DNA of 64,000 nt from Acholoe squamosa. Its lineage: Eukaryota > Annelida > Polychaeta > Phyllodocida > Polynoidae. Of this stretch, positions 1 through 26,555 are shown piece after piece. Each line of letters starts with the position of its first letter. Positions within the stretch are counted from its first letter, which is position 1. The DNA is taken from positions 19,208,324 to 19,272,323 of the forward strand of contig OX439037.1 of the NCBI GenBank assembly GCA_949317995.1. Reading direction: 5' to 3'. The notes beneath the pieces were generated by a model, which was not told the DNA's origin, searched no databases, and saw only the letters and a program-made list of their open reading frames with translations. The translations under genes and the position numbers were made by a program.

Positions 1-300
1 AATCACCATTTAATATAGCATACTCGTATTAAGATCTGGTAGCCCCAGTAAAGATTTCAATAATTTTATTTGAATCTGTTCCAGTCATGGGTATGGGGAA
101 TGAAAGTACCAGCAACATGACACAGGAGACTGTGCCACCCAGCCTGCAGACGCTGACCTTACATCATGCATCAGTCCATATGTACCGGAAGTGCTGATGC
201 GCATGCGGGAGGCGAGCACAGGAAACAGAATACAGCGCCACCCAGGGTACGCAGCGTTTCCCGTCAGACGGCGCCCAAAGCAGCGCGCCATTTCGCTAAG

Positions 301-3300
301 ATGGCAGACACCGTGGCCAAATTTGTCTCTCAGAAAATCAGCAAAATACGGTGGCGCCCGACAACGAAACAGGCCATTCAGGAAGCTGATGTGTTTGCTA
401 CTGGAAGCTGGGACGACGATGTAAGTTTGTTAAGTCACAAATCTAAGGCTGTTAAAACTAGAACAAGACACGATCTTCGTTGGGCAGTGAGTGAGTGACA
501 AGTTTTCGCCGTCAACCGGTCGGGTTCGAACTCGCCGTAGCCTACGCCTTCACACACCGGCTACGGCCGGCCCGCGTGCCGGGGCTGACGGTGATACCGG
601 CCGGCTGGCGGTGTCCTAGACCTGCCCACCGGTCCCTAGGCATATGATGTTAGGGACCGGCTCCTCTCCCATAGAAGGGTTGGAGAATGATTTTGCTGTT
701 ATGTATGGGCAAACGGAAGTTGCTAGCACTTTGTTTACATGTGTCTCACCGATATATTTAGAGGCAAAACTGAGTGCTGTAAATTCTATGGATTATAGTT
801 TATGTTAAAATCTACAATATTTGAAAGATTGGAAACTTAATTCAATGTATTAATTGAGATATAGCAGTTAGAACATCGTTGAGTGAAGCCTTGCGTATGC
901 GATGGCCGCCATCTTTGTTTTGAAATTTCCGAATCAGTGACTCTTAAGAGAAGTCAGATTTTCCTACATTTAAATTTCCGTAGAAGGCCCAAATTTTCAG
1001 GAATGCTAAAGGAGGGTCATATGTATGTGTATACCGATTTCTAAAAAGATCTGTTGAGTATTTAAGGCAGTATATTTGCGCGGGGTTTCCGGGTGCAGCA
1101 TCTCAAAACTTGGACCTGTCTTTACCCTCCACCGCACAGAACGAAGTGCCAAGCGGTGACCTCCACTAGCGGTGTCCTAGACAGGAACCATCGCTAAAGC
1201 TTTTATTAAAGGAGCAATGGTAAGTGGTGGCACTGGTGTTGTGGAACTTCTTCATATCTGTACTCCGTAGACGCTCTGAGGGAACCTCAGAGACCAAGTG
1301 TGTCTGTTGTAGTCTGTTTGGTCAGCCAATCTGGCAGAGTGGCCATTTCTCACAGAAGAGAAGTACCGGTACTTACTGTTCAGGCAGTGAAGTTCAGGTC
1401 CAATGCTTCCACCAACACTTCCCTCAATGTATATCCAAAGATTCACAATACACAAAGCACTTGAAATACTTGTAATGATTAATAATCCAGGTGATTTTCA
1501 AATCTCCCTCCCTAACTCCAAATCATTGTCGGCCATCTTGAAGCCAGGTGTAGCCACCTAGTGCCAAAAAGACTACACTATTCTTGGTTGGTTAGCCCTA
1601 TGTTTCAAGAGCAGTCTAACACCAGCTAGCACCACAGCATGTTGACAATGGAGGCCATTGAGGTAGTGATATCTAAGCTCAAGATAAACATGTCAGATTT
1701 ATTGGATATATCTCATGTTTCAGTCAATATAAGCTGATGTACATTAAAACTACATGTTTGTGAATAGGAGGGACAATTTCCAGGAACTGAAAGTGAGTAC
1801 TTACCGTAAACTCCCGCGTATAAGACGCGTCCTCTACACCAAACAAAATGCTGGGGAGTCTTATAGCTTCCTCTCAAGTTGGGGGGGCGTCTTATACGAG
1901 GGGTAATTTTACTATAGAACAGTACTGGATTTACAAAATTGGTACCTTAGAGGTGCGTCTTATACGCGAAAATGCTTCTGCTGAGTTTGGGGGGCGTCCT
2001 ATACGCGCAGCGCGTCTTCTACGCGGGAGAATACGGTAGTTCAGACTAGCCATGTGTTTGTGCCACTACTTGTATACATCTTGGATCCTGCCTGTGAGCA
2101 GGCAGGTATTTCGGCCTACATATCTGGGGCCCAGGAAGACTAGCCTAGGCTGAGCCCTCTGCAGAAAGACTCAGTGGACATCAATTGCTGGGCCTCTGTT
2201 AGGCTCTGAATGAATATAATATCTGGGCCCGGTTAGCTGGGTAGCGGTGTCCGCATGGGGGGCCGGGCTCCGCATAGCTTAGAAATCTAAACTCTCATCT
2301 CTGTATTAAAGGGAGTGATCATTTTTTCAACAACAGGGGGGGCTGGTGGGTTTGCGCGCAGATGCGCGAAAAAAAATTCGCCCCCCCCTCTCGAGCGGGT
2401 AAAAATTTTTCGATCCCCCCCCATAAGGGACAAAAATCGCGCTCAAACATCCCCTTTTAGCCTATAGTAACGCGCAAGGTTTTCCACTGAAAACAGGTGA
2501 AATTATTTTGACCCCCCCCCCCAATCAGAGGTGTTGAAAAAATTCTGACCCCCCCCCCAGTCAAGGGGTTGAAAAAATTCTGACCCCCCCCCTCAAACCC
2601 ACCAGCCCCACCCCCTGTTGTTAAAAAATGATCACTCCCTTATGGGTGGGGACCACTAAAATCGACATGGCAACAAGGGCTATTTTAGGCTTAGTGACAT
2701 GGGACATGAACAATTTCTTAAAATTGACATGGTGACATGAACAATTTCTTAAAATCAACATGGTGACATGGCCATTTTTAAAAATCGACATATGACATGG
2801 GGGACCCCCCATCCACACCCCCTCTGTACCGTCACGGCGGTAGGGAGGTGACAGTTTAGATTTCTAAGCTAGGCTCCGCACGTCTCACACACATACCATA
2901 CCCACCACTCACTACACAGTATACATTACTCTACCCAGGTAGCACAGAGACATTGAACTCACATTGGCATAACGTTGGGCCGACTTTGGCCCAACCATCA
3001 GCTTTACCTATATGCTGCCCATCCTGCCTACGTAGGCCGGACGGTGCCAACCAAATGTCAACATAAGTCCAATGTTGGCTTTTGGTCGGCAAACATCCAC
3101 ATCGGCAAATGGTCGGCCAGGCCAGGGGCCGACCATTTGCCGATGTCCTGCCAATATAGGCACTGAAGTAACTCCTGTGTGAGGGTCTGCTGTGCGCGGA
3201 GGCCAAAAGTGTGATTAAGCAAAAATGGAGCACCTCAAGTTGACATATCTTTAATTATTGGCCCAGGTCCTCCTGGGTCATTGGTGGTGCCTTTTCAGCA

Positions 3301-6300
3301 GTTTTTAGTCAGTTAAGATGGCCAACTAAAAGTGGGAATTTCTTCTATAAAAAAGGGGTCTAGAAATTAATGGAAAGTTGATGCATGTTCCTTAGGTCCT
3401 TGTTTCTCTGTAGGGGGTGACAATGCCCGAAAAAGAATTTTTTTTACCTATGAAAAAGGGTGAAGAAAAAACCTTACATGTTTGACCTAGTTTCTCATGA
3501 AAAAGAGGCTCCATAGGATAGCATTATGCGGTAGATTTTCGCGATAGACATAACACATTGGCTCCTATGGGAATTGCCAATTAAGACGTTTTTTTTTCAG
3601 CAGGTAAGGGCGGAACACCGTTCATATAACGGGATAGATTGAGGAAAAATTGGTTAATTTTTGTATAGGATGGGTTAAGACGGTTTATAGACCAACCTTG
3701 TAAATCAGACCGCCATCTTTTTGTTATGGCTACCGCATTTCCGGCAAAGCGAGTTGAGGCCTGCACACAGAGTGGAAAGGTTTTTTTTTTCATTTAGCAT
3801 TAAATTAAGGGGATATATTCGATTCAATTCGATTAATATTGCCCAAAAGGCATAGATCACATGCTTAAACTCATTAATTTCAAGTAAAATCGATAGAATC
3901 TATAGTTTCTCCATTGAAATTGCGACTTCCGGCAAGGAGCGGGTCGCACATGCGCACAGAACATCAAAATCCAAAATTATGGCTACCGCATTTCCGGCAA
4001 AGCGAGTTGGGGCCTGCGCACAGAGTGGAAAGTTTTTTTTGATTTAACATTAAATTGAGGGGATGTATTCGATTCAATCCGATTAATATTGCCCAAAAGG
4101 CATAGATCACATGCTTAAACTCATTAATTTCAAGTAAAATCGATAGAATCTATCGTTTCTCCGTCGAAATTGCGACTTCCGTCAAGGAGCGGGTCGCACA
4201 TGCGCACAGAACATCAAAGTCCAAAATGGCGGACAGCGAGACAATCGACTAACATGGTCATCGAAACTGCTTGATTATAACAAAACGGAGGAGAATTACA
4301 GTCTCATGCCTTTTATGGTTAATATGGATCCTTATTCAAGACCTGCTGATATTGTGCAATGCTTAACTCGCCAGGAGAGGAGTTATACGCCAATAAAATA
4401 TGTGAGTGATAATGGGTGCATTCTCCATAGCCTTAACCATTGACGGCTCGGACAAACTGTCACTATATTGACAGTCCCCTACGGTAAGTAGTGGAAGACC
4501 TGGGCCAGTCATGCATTGCACGCGTTCAATTTTTAGTTCAGGGTGTCAGGAGCAGTGAACCATTATCAAATCACCTTATCATCTTATATCTGGCACAAGG
4601 GTCTTCTGTCAAGAAAGAGAGAACAGTAAACATTCTCCAATCTGTTGTGGACCATCAGAATAGATGACAGCAGTGGCTTTCTAGAAGTACACATAAAAAA
4701 GGGGTTGGCATGGGTATGACACAAACATGACTGATGCATGTCCCTTGAGCTGAGAGGTGCCAGCAAAGTTCTCGGTGGTAAAAAGGTCACCTACTATAAT
4801 CACCTCAACTACTGATCAGAACGTCCAGTTTCTTACCCTTAGTTTCACTTTTGAAATTGATTCTGTTGCGATTGATATCCATCACACCAACTAAATTAAT
4901 GTTAAAAAATGAGATCAGAATGAAATTGAAACACTAGACAAATCTCAAAAAGTTTGTCTTTGTATATGCAAATTTTGAAAAAGACAGCTGGAAGTGCCTC
5001 AATCACTACAGTTAGTCAGGAATAGGTTGCATGATATAACTGGCTAAGACATCCCGTATTCCCCTGTGTATAACTATAAGCCCGTACAGGCTTATAAACA
5101 CACTAAGTGGCAAATTTACCAGGGTTATAAACAGGGCAGGCTTCTTCACAGGGCAGGCTTATATTTCTCTACATAAATAATGAGGTAGTGGCAAACAGTT
5201 TGCTCAAGATTTATCTATGGTTGGTACATCATTCTTTAGACATTTTCTATAATCCGTTATCTTTCTTTGCAACAAATATAGGGGTAGGGTAAATTGATAT
5301 AGATGAAAAAAATATATAAATACCAAAAGTTGAAGTATGGTAATGGTCCAAAATGCTTTATCATTGAGCACAGAGGCCATACAGGGGGAAATATAGTACC
5401 CACTTAGACTGCATCAGTAGTGGCCCATGCTAGCGCCCCCTATGGAGGAGCCTTCAAAATAGGTACTACCGTAATCTCCCGCGTAGAAGACGCGTCCTCT
5501 ACGCCATACAAAATGCTGGGGCGTCTTATAGGATCTACTGAAATTGGGGGTGCGTCTTATACGAGGGGTAATTTTACTATAGAAATGTACTAATCTTACA
5601 AATTTCAGCCTTAAAATGTGCGTCTTATACGTGAAAATGCCTTTGCTGAGTTTGGGGTGCGTCTTATACACGCAACGCGTCTTCTACGCAGGAGATTACA
5701 GTATTACAAATGTCAATCAATCAATGGCAGGGTATTCACATTTAATATTTGTATTTATGTGAAATGAAAGCTGGCCAATGGCTGATAGCTTTTACGACAT
5801 TCTACAACGGCCACCTCATTTTTAACACATAATTGGAATGGTTTTAATTCAGAGCCTGCTAAAGTGCATTAGTCCCTCAAATTATCCAAATATGACAGGA
5901 ATGAAGAGACCTGATGTACATAGACTTTGTTAAACATGGTTAAATGTGGGTATAAATGTATAAGTTAATGTGAGGGAAATCATTTTCTTTCAAATTGACC
6001 CCCCCCCCCTTAGAACTGATTAATTTTTTTCAACCCATTCCTAAGGGGGGGGTCACTTTTTTTCAACCTATTCCTGAGGGGGGGGGGGTCATTTTTTTTA
6101 CATTCATTCTGCCAGATTGGCACCCCCTCTGCCATAAATAATGAACGCTCCCTAAGGGCCGTGCTGGTTGCTATGACGTCACTGCTGCTGCCTAGAATAA
6201 GGATAAATGCTTAACAGGCCTAGGTCAGACGTTTCTGAAACCCCCCAGCGGGGAGGGTGATGTGCGCAAAGACAGTGGGGCTCAAAATCTCTGGGCAATA

Positions 6301-9300
6301 GAAAATGAGAGAGAAATTTCTCAAAGTCACTGAATCAATGAAAAGTTAGAAGAAAAATGTACAGAAAAATCGAAAATAAATCAGGAATTTTAAAACCTAA
6401 GGAAATGTAGAAAAAAATTCAACCAATTTATTAGTAATAAAAATTACAGCTTTAAGAAAAATAGAGAGATTTTTCAACCAGGGGTCAGGAGTAGGGGGGC
6501 TCAATTGGACCCTTATCTTATTATCTCTTATCTCCGATTTTCCCAAAACTACACCCGTCTGACCACTAACTGTAAAATACACTAAAACACTAAGAATAAG
6601 TGGTGACTGGAAAAAAACGTCTATAACTGTGGGCTGCCTGAGCTCACGGTAAGATTATTCATCGTGAATTAACTGGGGGCCCACACCCAGAATTACAGGC
6701 CATTTGCCCCAGACCTGCATTGACATCTACCTCTAGAACACAATACCCTAGCATTTTGCAATTACATGTATAAGTATAAACCCGAACCCTTCCTATCCCC
6801 TTTTAGGTGAATAAGGTAGGTTTATGGAGTCTAAACGACCACCAGACACGGCACAATGAGACGGGGCAGCTGCCCGCACCCGAGGGCGAGCCGGAGCTGC
6901 TGTGTGAAGCTGACCACATGGGGGACGTCCTAGACCTACAGGTATCGATATATTTATCTTATTCTACTATTACTCAGTGTATGTAAAATAACCAATTACT
7001 CACTCATAATCCCAAGGTAATCAATGTTAGTGCCAATATCGCTACCCTGTGACTTTAGAGTGTGGTAGTCAGTTGGCTGTTCAGGATATGGAATAAATCA
7101 CTAAATATGTGTACATGTAATAACGCTCAAGGGTTAAGAAAACGAGCACATGTAAAATGATAATTTTTGTTTGTTTCAGTTCCTGAATACAGAACACATG
7201 CTAGTGGCTTCATCCAATGGTTCACTATCAGTTTACAGACATCATCCCAACTCACAGGTAGTAAATTTAATGTTATGTGTATCAAATTTTTTTTATCTGG
7301 AATCAGGTTATTTTTCTAAAGTGTAAATGAATTGTCTATTTTTCACGATGTAGCTGACGTCGGGGCCATGACTAATTCATTCACTATCCAATGTCACGAA
7401 TGTGCAAAAACAGACATACCACATTTAACGTGATTAGCTCACATACCGGTACCATAATAAGCTCACACAACCCTTCTTAGCAATTAATACACATAAAATT
7501 TTTCATAGTGAAGGGCTCAAATGCATCCAAGTGCAGAGGTGACACATTGCACAGTGCATGTCTACCAGTTAGGCCTTCACACCTGTGAGAGCCACAACTC
7601 CTGTAGGTGTGACTACTGGATGCTGCCCTAACCCCCTAAGGTGTGAAAACGTGCTGTCCAAAATATACTGACACATAATGGGAGAGGTGTGCGCTTATTA
7701 AAATTAAATTTTGTTTGTAGTTTTAGAGGAAAGTATAATTTTTTAAGCGCACAGTGTGCTAATTACCGTAAACTCCCGCGTATAAGACGCGTCCTCTAGG
7801 CCAAACAAAATGCTAGGGCGTCTTATAGCTTTCTCTCAAGTTTGGGGTGCGTCTTATACAAGGGGTACTTTTACTATAGAAATGTACTTATCTTACAAAT
7901 ATCAGCATTAAAATGTGCGTCTTATACGCGAAAATGCATGTGCTGAGTTTGGGGTGCGTCTTATATGCGCAACGCGTCTTCTACGCGGGAGATTACGGTA
8001 CATCAAATACGGTAGATAGAAAAAAAAAAGAATGAATCAGCTTATCGAGTATAACCTGCAAACGAGATTTTTTTTAGCTACTTTCAGTCATATGATGTTT
8101 ACTATTACATAGATACTTATCATACTAGAATTGAAGTGGTAGAAAATTGATTGTGCATCCTCCAACCTGACCCACAGAGCCAAGCTAAGCTCTGTGTGTC
8201 GTGAGAAGCACAGAAAGAAAAACCTCGACGTAACGACAGATGCCATGGTAGGACCTGACTTCTGAGCGATAGTCGAGTACATTTATAGTATTACCCAATA
8301 AATAGAATTATTGGCCAATCCCCACCAGAAATTTCATCTTAAGTCTCTGATTATCAAATATCATTTCTGCACAGACTTTGTCGGTGAGTCAGAAGTGGGA
8401 TAAGCTGCATTTCTATGGTGAGAAGCGTAGTCCTTGTACCGGTGTGGCCACCAAGGGAGACGAGACCATTGCCACAGTCGGAGAGGACGGCAGGATCAAT
8501 GTGTTAGCTCTAGAACACAGAAAACCTGTCAGAGTCATAGGTACGTTGTCTTCAGTTAAATGAAGCTATGGCTCAATCCTTCTATAAAACAATACAGTAT
8601 GATACACGAGAATCTCCATACTAGCATTCACTTATAGAACAAAGAATAAAAGAATTAGCAAAGGTAAATAAACAATCAGAAGAAAAAAATAATTGCATGG
8701 GATCTGGTGCCAGGGCTGTCTTTTTCTTTAAAGTAAATATCAAGATATCCACAGCTAGATAACAACCTCTGTAACAATTGGGGATCCATACATAATTCAG
8801 CTAATGTGACAGCTAGATTTGGAAAACATATAATTGCAATTATGACAATTAATGTCTTAATAAATGGGACTCTCTCTTGGATAACAGAGAAGGCAGACAG
8901 CTGTACACTAAATGCAGTCAGCTTCCTTAAGCAGCATGAAGTGGGCACAGTCAACTCGACCGGACAGCTCCGTGTATGGGACCTGCGACAACAGTCTGAT
9001 GATCCTGTCCGCACCTTCCTCTTGTAAGTACCAGTAGACGATTTACAAAGGAGGATATTGCAAAGAGAAAATAGGACTTTGTCGTACCTTTTCTACTGAT
9101 GTGCTTCGTCCAATATTTGGCAGAGAGCAAGAATTTAGCAAAGAGTTTTTATATGAGTGGTGAGTAAGGCAAGAGAATTCACTCTTTTCTCCTCAGAAAT
9201 GTTTCTATAAGACTAGTAGCCATGCACAAAGGTTGATCAACTGCGCCCAAATGTGCATCCTTTTCCTGTGGCTGCATATAACATTCTATTAGACACGCCC

Positions 9301-10556
9301 ATATAATATTACAGGTCAGGAGACCGTGTCCCTCTGCACTGTCTGGACAAACATCCGACCCAACCGCACATCGTGGCCACCGGGGGTCAGGAGACGACGC
9401 TGTGTATCTGGGACATGAGACACGACAAGTTCCCCGTCACCCTGCTCTCTGCACACTCTGCCGACAGTGAGTAAATTAAGATCAACATAAAATAATGTCT
9501 ACATCAGAGAGACTATAAAAATGCAATTTCATAGTTTAACAAAGAAGCCTCATGACTTAAAAGATTTATGCCACGTGAAAAACCCCCCAGTGAGCATACT
9601 ATTCAGACAAATTGGAATACAAGAGGTACGATTTCAGTGAAATTGTTTAGGGACTTGATAAAATGAGTAAAAGTGTTCACCATGGCTGTAACTATGTACT
9701 ACCGGTACATTGATATTGCAGATGCTACCTGCTAAAATCGAGCAGTTAAATGTAGGTATGTGCGATATTATGTATACTCAAGGAAGACCGTTAAAATAAC
9801 CTTTTCCGTGTTGCAGTGTGGGAGGTGCGGTTCCACCCGAGTCACCCTGACCATGTATTCACCTGTTCGGAGGACGGGTCCGTGTGGCACTGGGACGGCT
9901 CCACCATGAACTCACACATAGGGGGTCCATCACTACAGGCCAAAGGTAAGGGGTACTCTGCTCCTTATCTCTGTTGTGTATTGCCTTATTTCATACTTTG
10001 TTGGAATATTAATTCCTACTTTCTCCCAATTTTTTCTGCAAGAAAGTTGACTTTTTACCACACAATTCAATTGACCAAGACAACTAAAGACACTTTTTGA
10101 TGACCAGAGAGTAACATAATTATCGTCATGTAATAATGTGATATCCATCAAAGATGAAAGTGTAACCAATGAAAGCATTCAGAACCTCATCCCGCTACCA
10201 CTCAACCCAAATTTTTTTAACCATTAAATTTCATACTTAATGATCTTCAAACCAGTGAATGTCTTGTTAATGTTTATTCATAACAATTCTCTTCCCCTCT
10301 AATTCCAGGTGGTTTGGGTATGAATGCGTCCCTGTCCATGTCTCTAAATACAACAAACCAGAATACATCCCGCCTTGGTACCTCGTACACCAGCCCCTGG
10401 TTGGCCTCAGATGCATCCAAACACCGCCTTGATGTCACCGACGTACTACCTGGAAACACGATGCCCGTCAACTCACTCGATATTGAGAGCAATACGCTGT
10501 TGTGTGGAACAGATGGGGAACAGATATACACAGTTAAGAATCTAGCTATTAGATAG
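301..10556 (+). CDS. NUP43: Nucleoporin Nup43 (WD40 subunit of the Nup107-160 Y complex), eight exons
   Basis: Nup43 is a WD40 beta-propeller protein of the Y-shaped scaffold of the nuclear pore. Exons, joined by GT..AG introns with consistent phase: 301-420, 6807-6941, 7180-7257, 8375-8540, 8888-9023, 9315-9466, 9817-9945, 10309-10556. They sum to 1164 nt, 387 residues, close to the roughly 380 of vertebrate Nup43. Recognisable stretches are the start (AKFVSQKISKIRWRP), VGEDGRINVL in exon 4, VNSTGQLRVWDLRQQ in exon 5, VATGGQETTLCIWDMR in exon 6 and HPDHVFTCSEDGSVWHWD in exon 7. The start ATG at 301 gives the family N-terminus directly and sits in a good context (aagATGg). All splice sites are canonical and no frame break is visible, so the gene looks functional. 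Intron 1 (421-6806) is the largest and holds most of the repeats. The promoter region (about 200-300) is GC-rich and has no evident TATA box. Confidence 0.95.
1802..2038. repeat. Palindromic MITE, family A (TACCGTAA ends), copy 1
   Basis: The ends are TACCGTAAACTCCCGCG and an inverted counterpart ending ACGCGGGAGAATACGGTA. The motif GCGTCTTATACG recurs inside in both orientations. No open frame. The same structure recurs at 5467, 7764, 12518 and 26397, which defines a short non-autonomous family. TA at both outer edges may be the target duplication. Confidence 0.85.
2268..2880. repeat. Nested palindrome: outer inverted repeat enclosing MITE family B copy 1
   Basis: The outer arms GCTCCGCATAGCTTAGAAAT (from about 2270) and their inverse near 2851-2880 enclose the region. 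Inside, at about 2307-2642, lies an inverted pair starting GGGAGTGATCATTTTTT and ending AAAAAATGATCACTCCC, with poly-C/poly-G cores. The 2643-2850 segment repeats an ATCGACATGGTGACATG-like motif. This is probably one palindromic element inserted in another. Confidence 0.75.
3101..3146. repeat. Perfect-armed hairpin within a palindromic repeat
   Basis: CATCGGCAAATGGTCGGCC is followed after 8 nt by its exact reverse complement, giving 19-bp arms. It sits in a larger unit (about 2935-3170) of GGCCGAC/GTTGGGCC repeats, of the kind seen in short palindromic transposons. Confidence 0.8.
3724..4237. repeat. 253-bp direct tandem duplication
   Basis: Two adjacent copies, about 3724-3976 and 3977-4237, start TTATGGCTACCGCATTTCC and end near ATGCGCACAGAACATCAAA. 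Similarity is high, with scattered substitutions and a shortened T-run in copy 2. No coding content. Confidence 0.9.
5467..5703. repeat. Palindromic MITE, family A, copy 2
   Basis: Begins TACCGTAATCTCCCGCG and ends ACGCAGGAGATTACAGTA. The internal sequence is near identical in order to the copies at 1802 and 7764. Confidence 0.85.
5971..6154. repeat. Diverged MITE family B copy
   Basis: The degraded end GGGAAATCATTTTCTTTCAAATT and the terminal AATGAACGCTCCCTAA bracket poly-C/poly-G tracts with TTTTTTCAACC motifs, as in the family B copies at 2307 and 15874. Confidence 0.6.
7764..8000. repeat. Palindromic MITE, family A, copy 3 (NUP43 intron 3)
   Basis: TACCGTAAACTCCCGCG at the left and CGCGGGAGATTACGGTA at the right. 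It is the best-preserved copy in the window and lies between NUP43 exons 3 and 4. Confidence 0.88.
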
Positions 10557-10716
10557 TGGGAGTTTGTGAGGGTTAATAAATGACTTGATTGATTGTTATT
10601 ATGTATGAAGGATTGTTCATAGGAAATTGTGACTTGATGTTAAACCCAGTGTATTCAAAATAGTGATATCTTTCTGTGTCCGTATTTAGAAGGATCATTG
10701 CTTTGTATTTGCAGGA

Positions 10717-10722
10717 AATAAA
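10717..10722 (+). terminator. NUP43 polyadenylation signal
   Basis: AATAAA lies 161 nt after the NUP43 stop codon and is the first canonical signal downstream. The 3' UTR between them is AT-rich and without repeats. Confidence 0.7.
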
Positions 10723-11655
10723 AAGTATTTTGTATAAACACATTCCTTGTCAGATCTCTTTGTGGAATAGCCATTGCGATTGTTGTGATGTAATCTAGGT
10801 TTCACATAACATAATTTGGTATAACGATGAGCTTTTGATGCTTCTGTTACTTTTTAATTATGAATTGGTTAAAAAGGAAGGCTACCGGACTTGGAATTCA
10901 GCTGTGGTACCGGTGTATTGAAACCGAAATAAGGAAGTCATCCTCCTGTTCAGAATGAGCTCTCAGTGCTTAGCTAGATCTTTGAAACTTTAGGGGAGCA
11001 ACAGAAACCCCCTAATAAATATTTTTCTCACTGCCGGTGTATGCTTTAAAAAAATTGACATCGTTCAAAAAAAAGAAAGATAACACTAACCAATATGATA
11101 CCTTATTAAAAACCTTAGTGGTATGGTAGAGTGAAAGTCTGTTAAATTGCACGATTAGTAACCAATTATACAATATCCTAATACCAGCAGCTCGAATTAT
11201 CATTTGCAAATCCATTAGAAGTATTCAAATATAAATCAAGGGGATGATCCAATCAATTGAACCTACACTACAGCTGAAAACTGGGAGAAGGGATCTAAGT
11301 AAAACATGGTACCATCATATCGAACTGATACTGGTGCTAGTGACCGCTATATTACTGCAGTATATGTAACAAGCTCTGTGTAATTGTTATTGGTATGGTC
11401 ATAACCAAGGGTTGGCAGAACAAATATCGATAGGAAGGCGGCAAAATCGGTACTGTGAGTTTGCAAGTGGTGCCTCCTTGCGGCAGATAATAGTAAACAC
11501 TAGGTGGCGTTCCTAATGACACTTCCGGTCGGTCGACGGAGGCGAACACAGAGTGATGTCCCGGACGCGTTAAAAGTGATTTTTAATGCGATATTTTGGG
11601 TTATTTATCTTGTTTTGCTTCCTTGTGAAACAGTAGAAATAGAAAAATCAAAGCC
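10723..11655. other. Intergenic spacer and malic enzyme promoter region
   Basis: Short spacer between NUP43 and the malic enzyme gene. Most of it is AT-rich without recognisable features. An ACTTCCGG motif, which would suit an ETS-family site, lies near 11519-11526 just before GC-richer leader sequence. This fits a TATA-less housekeeping promoter, but the transcription start is not visible. Confidence 0.5.
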
Positions 11656-25312
<13,657 letters not shown>

Positions 25313-25532
25313 GGAATTATCAGTTAGCGAGACAAAGTTTTTTCAAGATAGGATTTACTCATCATATCAATTAACAAGGGAAAGAGTCAGAAAAAAAGAC
25401 AAGGTGGTAGGATTAAAGCATATCTAACAAGGTTAATAAATGTTAAAATGCCATTTTGATCAGAGTTAATCAATCGAGCCAGGGCCATTGCTGGCACTAT
25501 GTGTTCATGTGAGAAGCCGCCAAAACAGAACA

Positions 25533-25538
25533 AATAAA
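25533..25538 (+). terminator. Candidate malic enzyme polyadenylation signal
   Basis: AATAAA 221 nt after the malic enzyme stop. An ATTAAA at about 26274 is an alternative, so the true 3' end is not settled. Confidence 0.4.
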
Positions 25539-26396
25539 GATCACATGAACAAAATCCATCAACACCGGTGAGGGGGTAGAAGCGCATAAGCTATTTGGTA
25601 TCTGCTGTTAAATGGCTCATTCTATATCGATTTATCAGGATAGTGACAAGAATTGACACCCAGACTGAATGTGTTCTTCAGTGAGAGCTAAAGGGATCAC
25701 ATGGAGTAATTTACCAAAGAACATGTTGTATGTCATTGTTAATGTTATTGAAACAGTGTAATACGACTGTTAAAAACTATTGTTCAGAGTGTGTGAAGAC
25801 TGAGATGACCACTTGGTTAATTTAGATCAAGGTTTACAGGAATATATTACATGTATTATGTAAATTATTAAGGTATAGCCATTTCATGGTTAATTGTTAT
25901 ACATTTTGTAACTGATAGTGTTCAGTTTGTCGCTGCTATCATGGGTTTATACTAATAATTTATAGACACAAGTTCTTGTGTATTCCTCATAGTCGGTTCA
26001 GTGCATTTTGCCAAAGTGAAGTCGTTTACAAGTGACATTAAGGATATTGCTGAAGGCCAGTATTTCTTATTATGTTGGTTGAATAATTATATACAGTGTG
26101 TTGTGTCTCCCTGCGGTATTTGTTTTATACCCCCATATAACGGTTTAAATCCACCATTCTCATTTTTTATATTTACTTATTTATAAAATGAGTATATTTC
26201 AATTTTTATCTTCCATCCTTTGTCCAACTGTGATACATGCAGGATTTAAGTTGTCTGAATACATCTTAAAATATTAAACTGTTTGTCTCTCCGCCCTGAT
26301 CTATATATGATACGCTAGCGCTTTGTGCAATGAATCTGCATTACCCTTACGCCTAGGGCTTATAACCAATATTTGAGAACATGGAGAGTATGAGTA

Positions 26397-26555
26397 TACC
26401 GTAATCTCCCGCGTATAAGGCGCAGCCCGCGTATAAGGCACACCCCCAACTCAGGGATGCCTGTCCCACGTATAAGGCGCACCCCTAAGGGCAGATTTTT
26501 GTTAATTTAGTAATTTGGCGTATAAGATGCGCCTTATACGCGGGAGATTACGGTA
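26397..26555. repeat. Palindromic MITE, family A, short variant, copy 5
   Basis: TACCGTAATCTCCCGCGTA at the left and ACGCGGGAGATTACGGTA at the right. It contains several GCGTATAAGGCGCA motifs and is shorter than copies 1-3. Confidence 0.85.

Larger units (their letters stand above)
421..6806 (+). other. NUP43 intron 1, repeat-rich
   Basis: This 6.4 kb intron contains no convincing exon on either strand. It holds a GC-rich block at 490-650 with a tRNA B-box-like sequence (GGTTCGAACTC), two CCGTAA-type palindromic MITEs, two GGGAGTGATCA-type MITEs, a GC-rich hairpin near 3101-3146 and a tandem duplication at 3724-4237. Short open frames here show neither homology nor codon bias and are not called. 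Confidence 0.7.

Noticed and set aside
85..498. Open frames on both strands around the NUP43 start
   Set aside because: They overlap exon 1 in other frames. The NUP43 frame from 301 explains the region and the others match nothing.
2931..3233. 100-codon minus-strand frame
   Set aside because: It lies wholly within a palindromic GGCCGAC repeat and is open because of the repeat composition.
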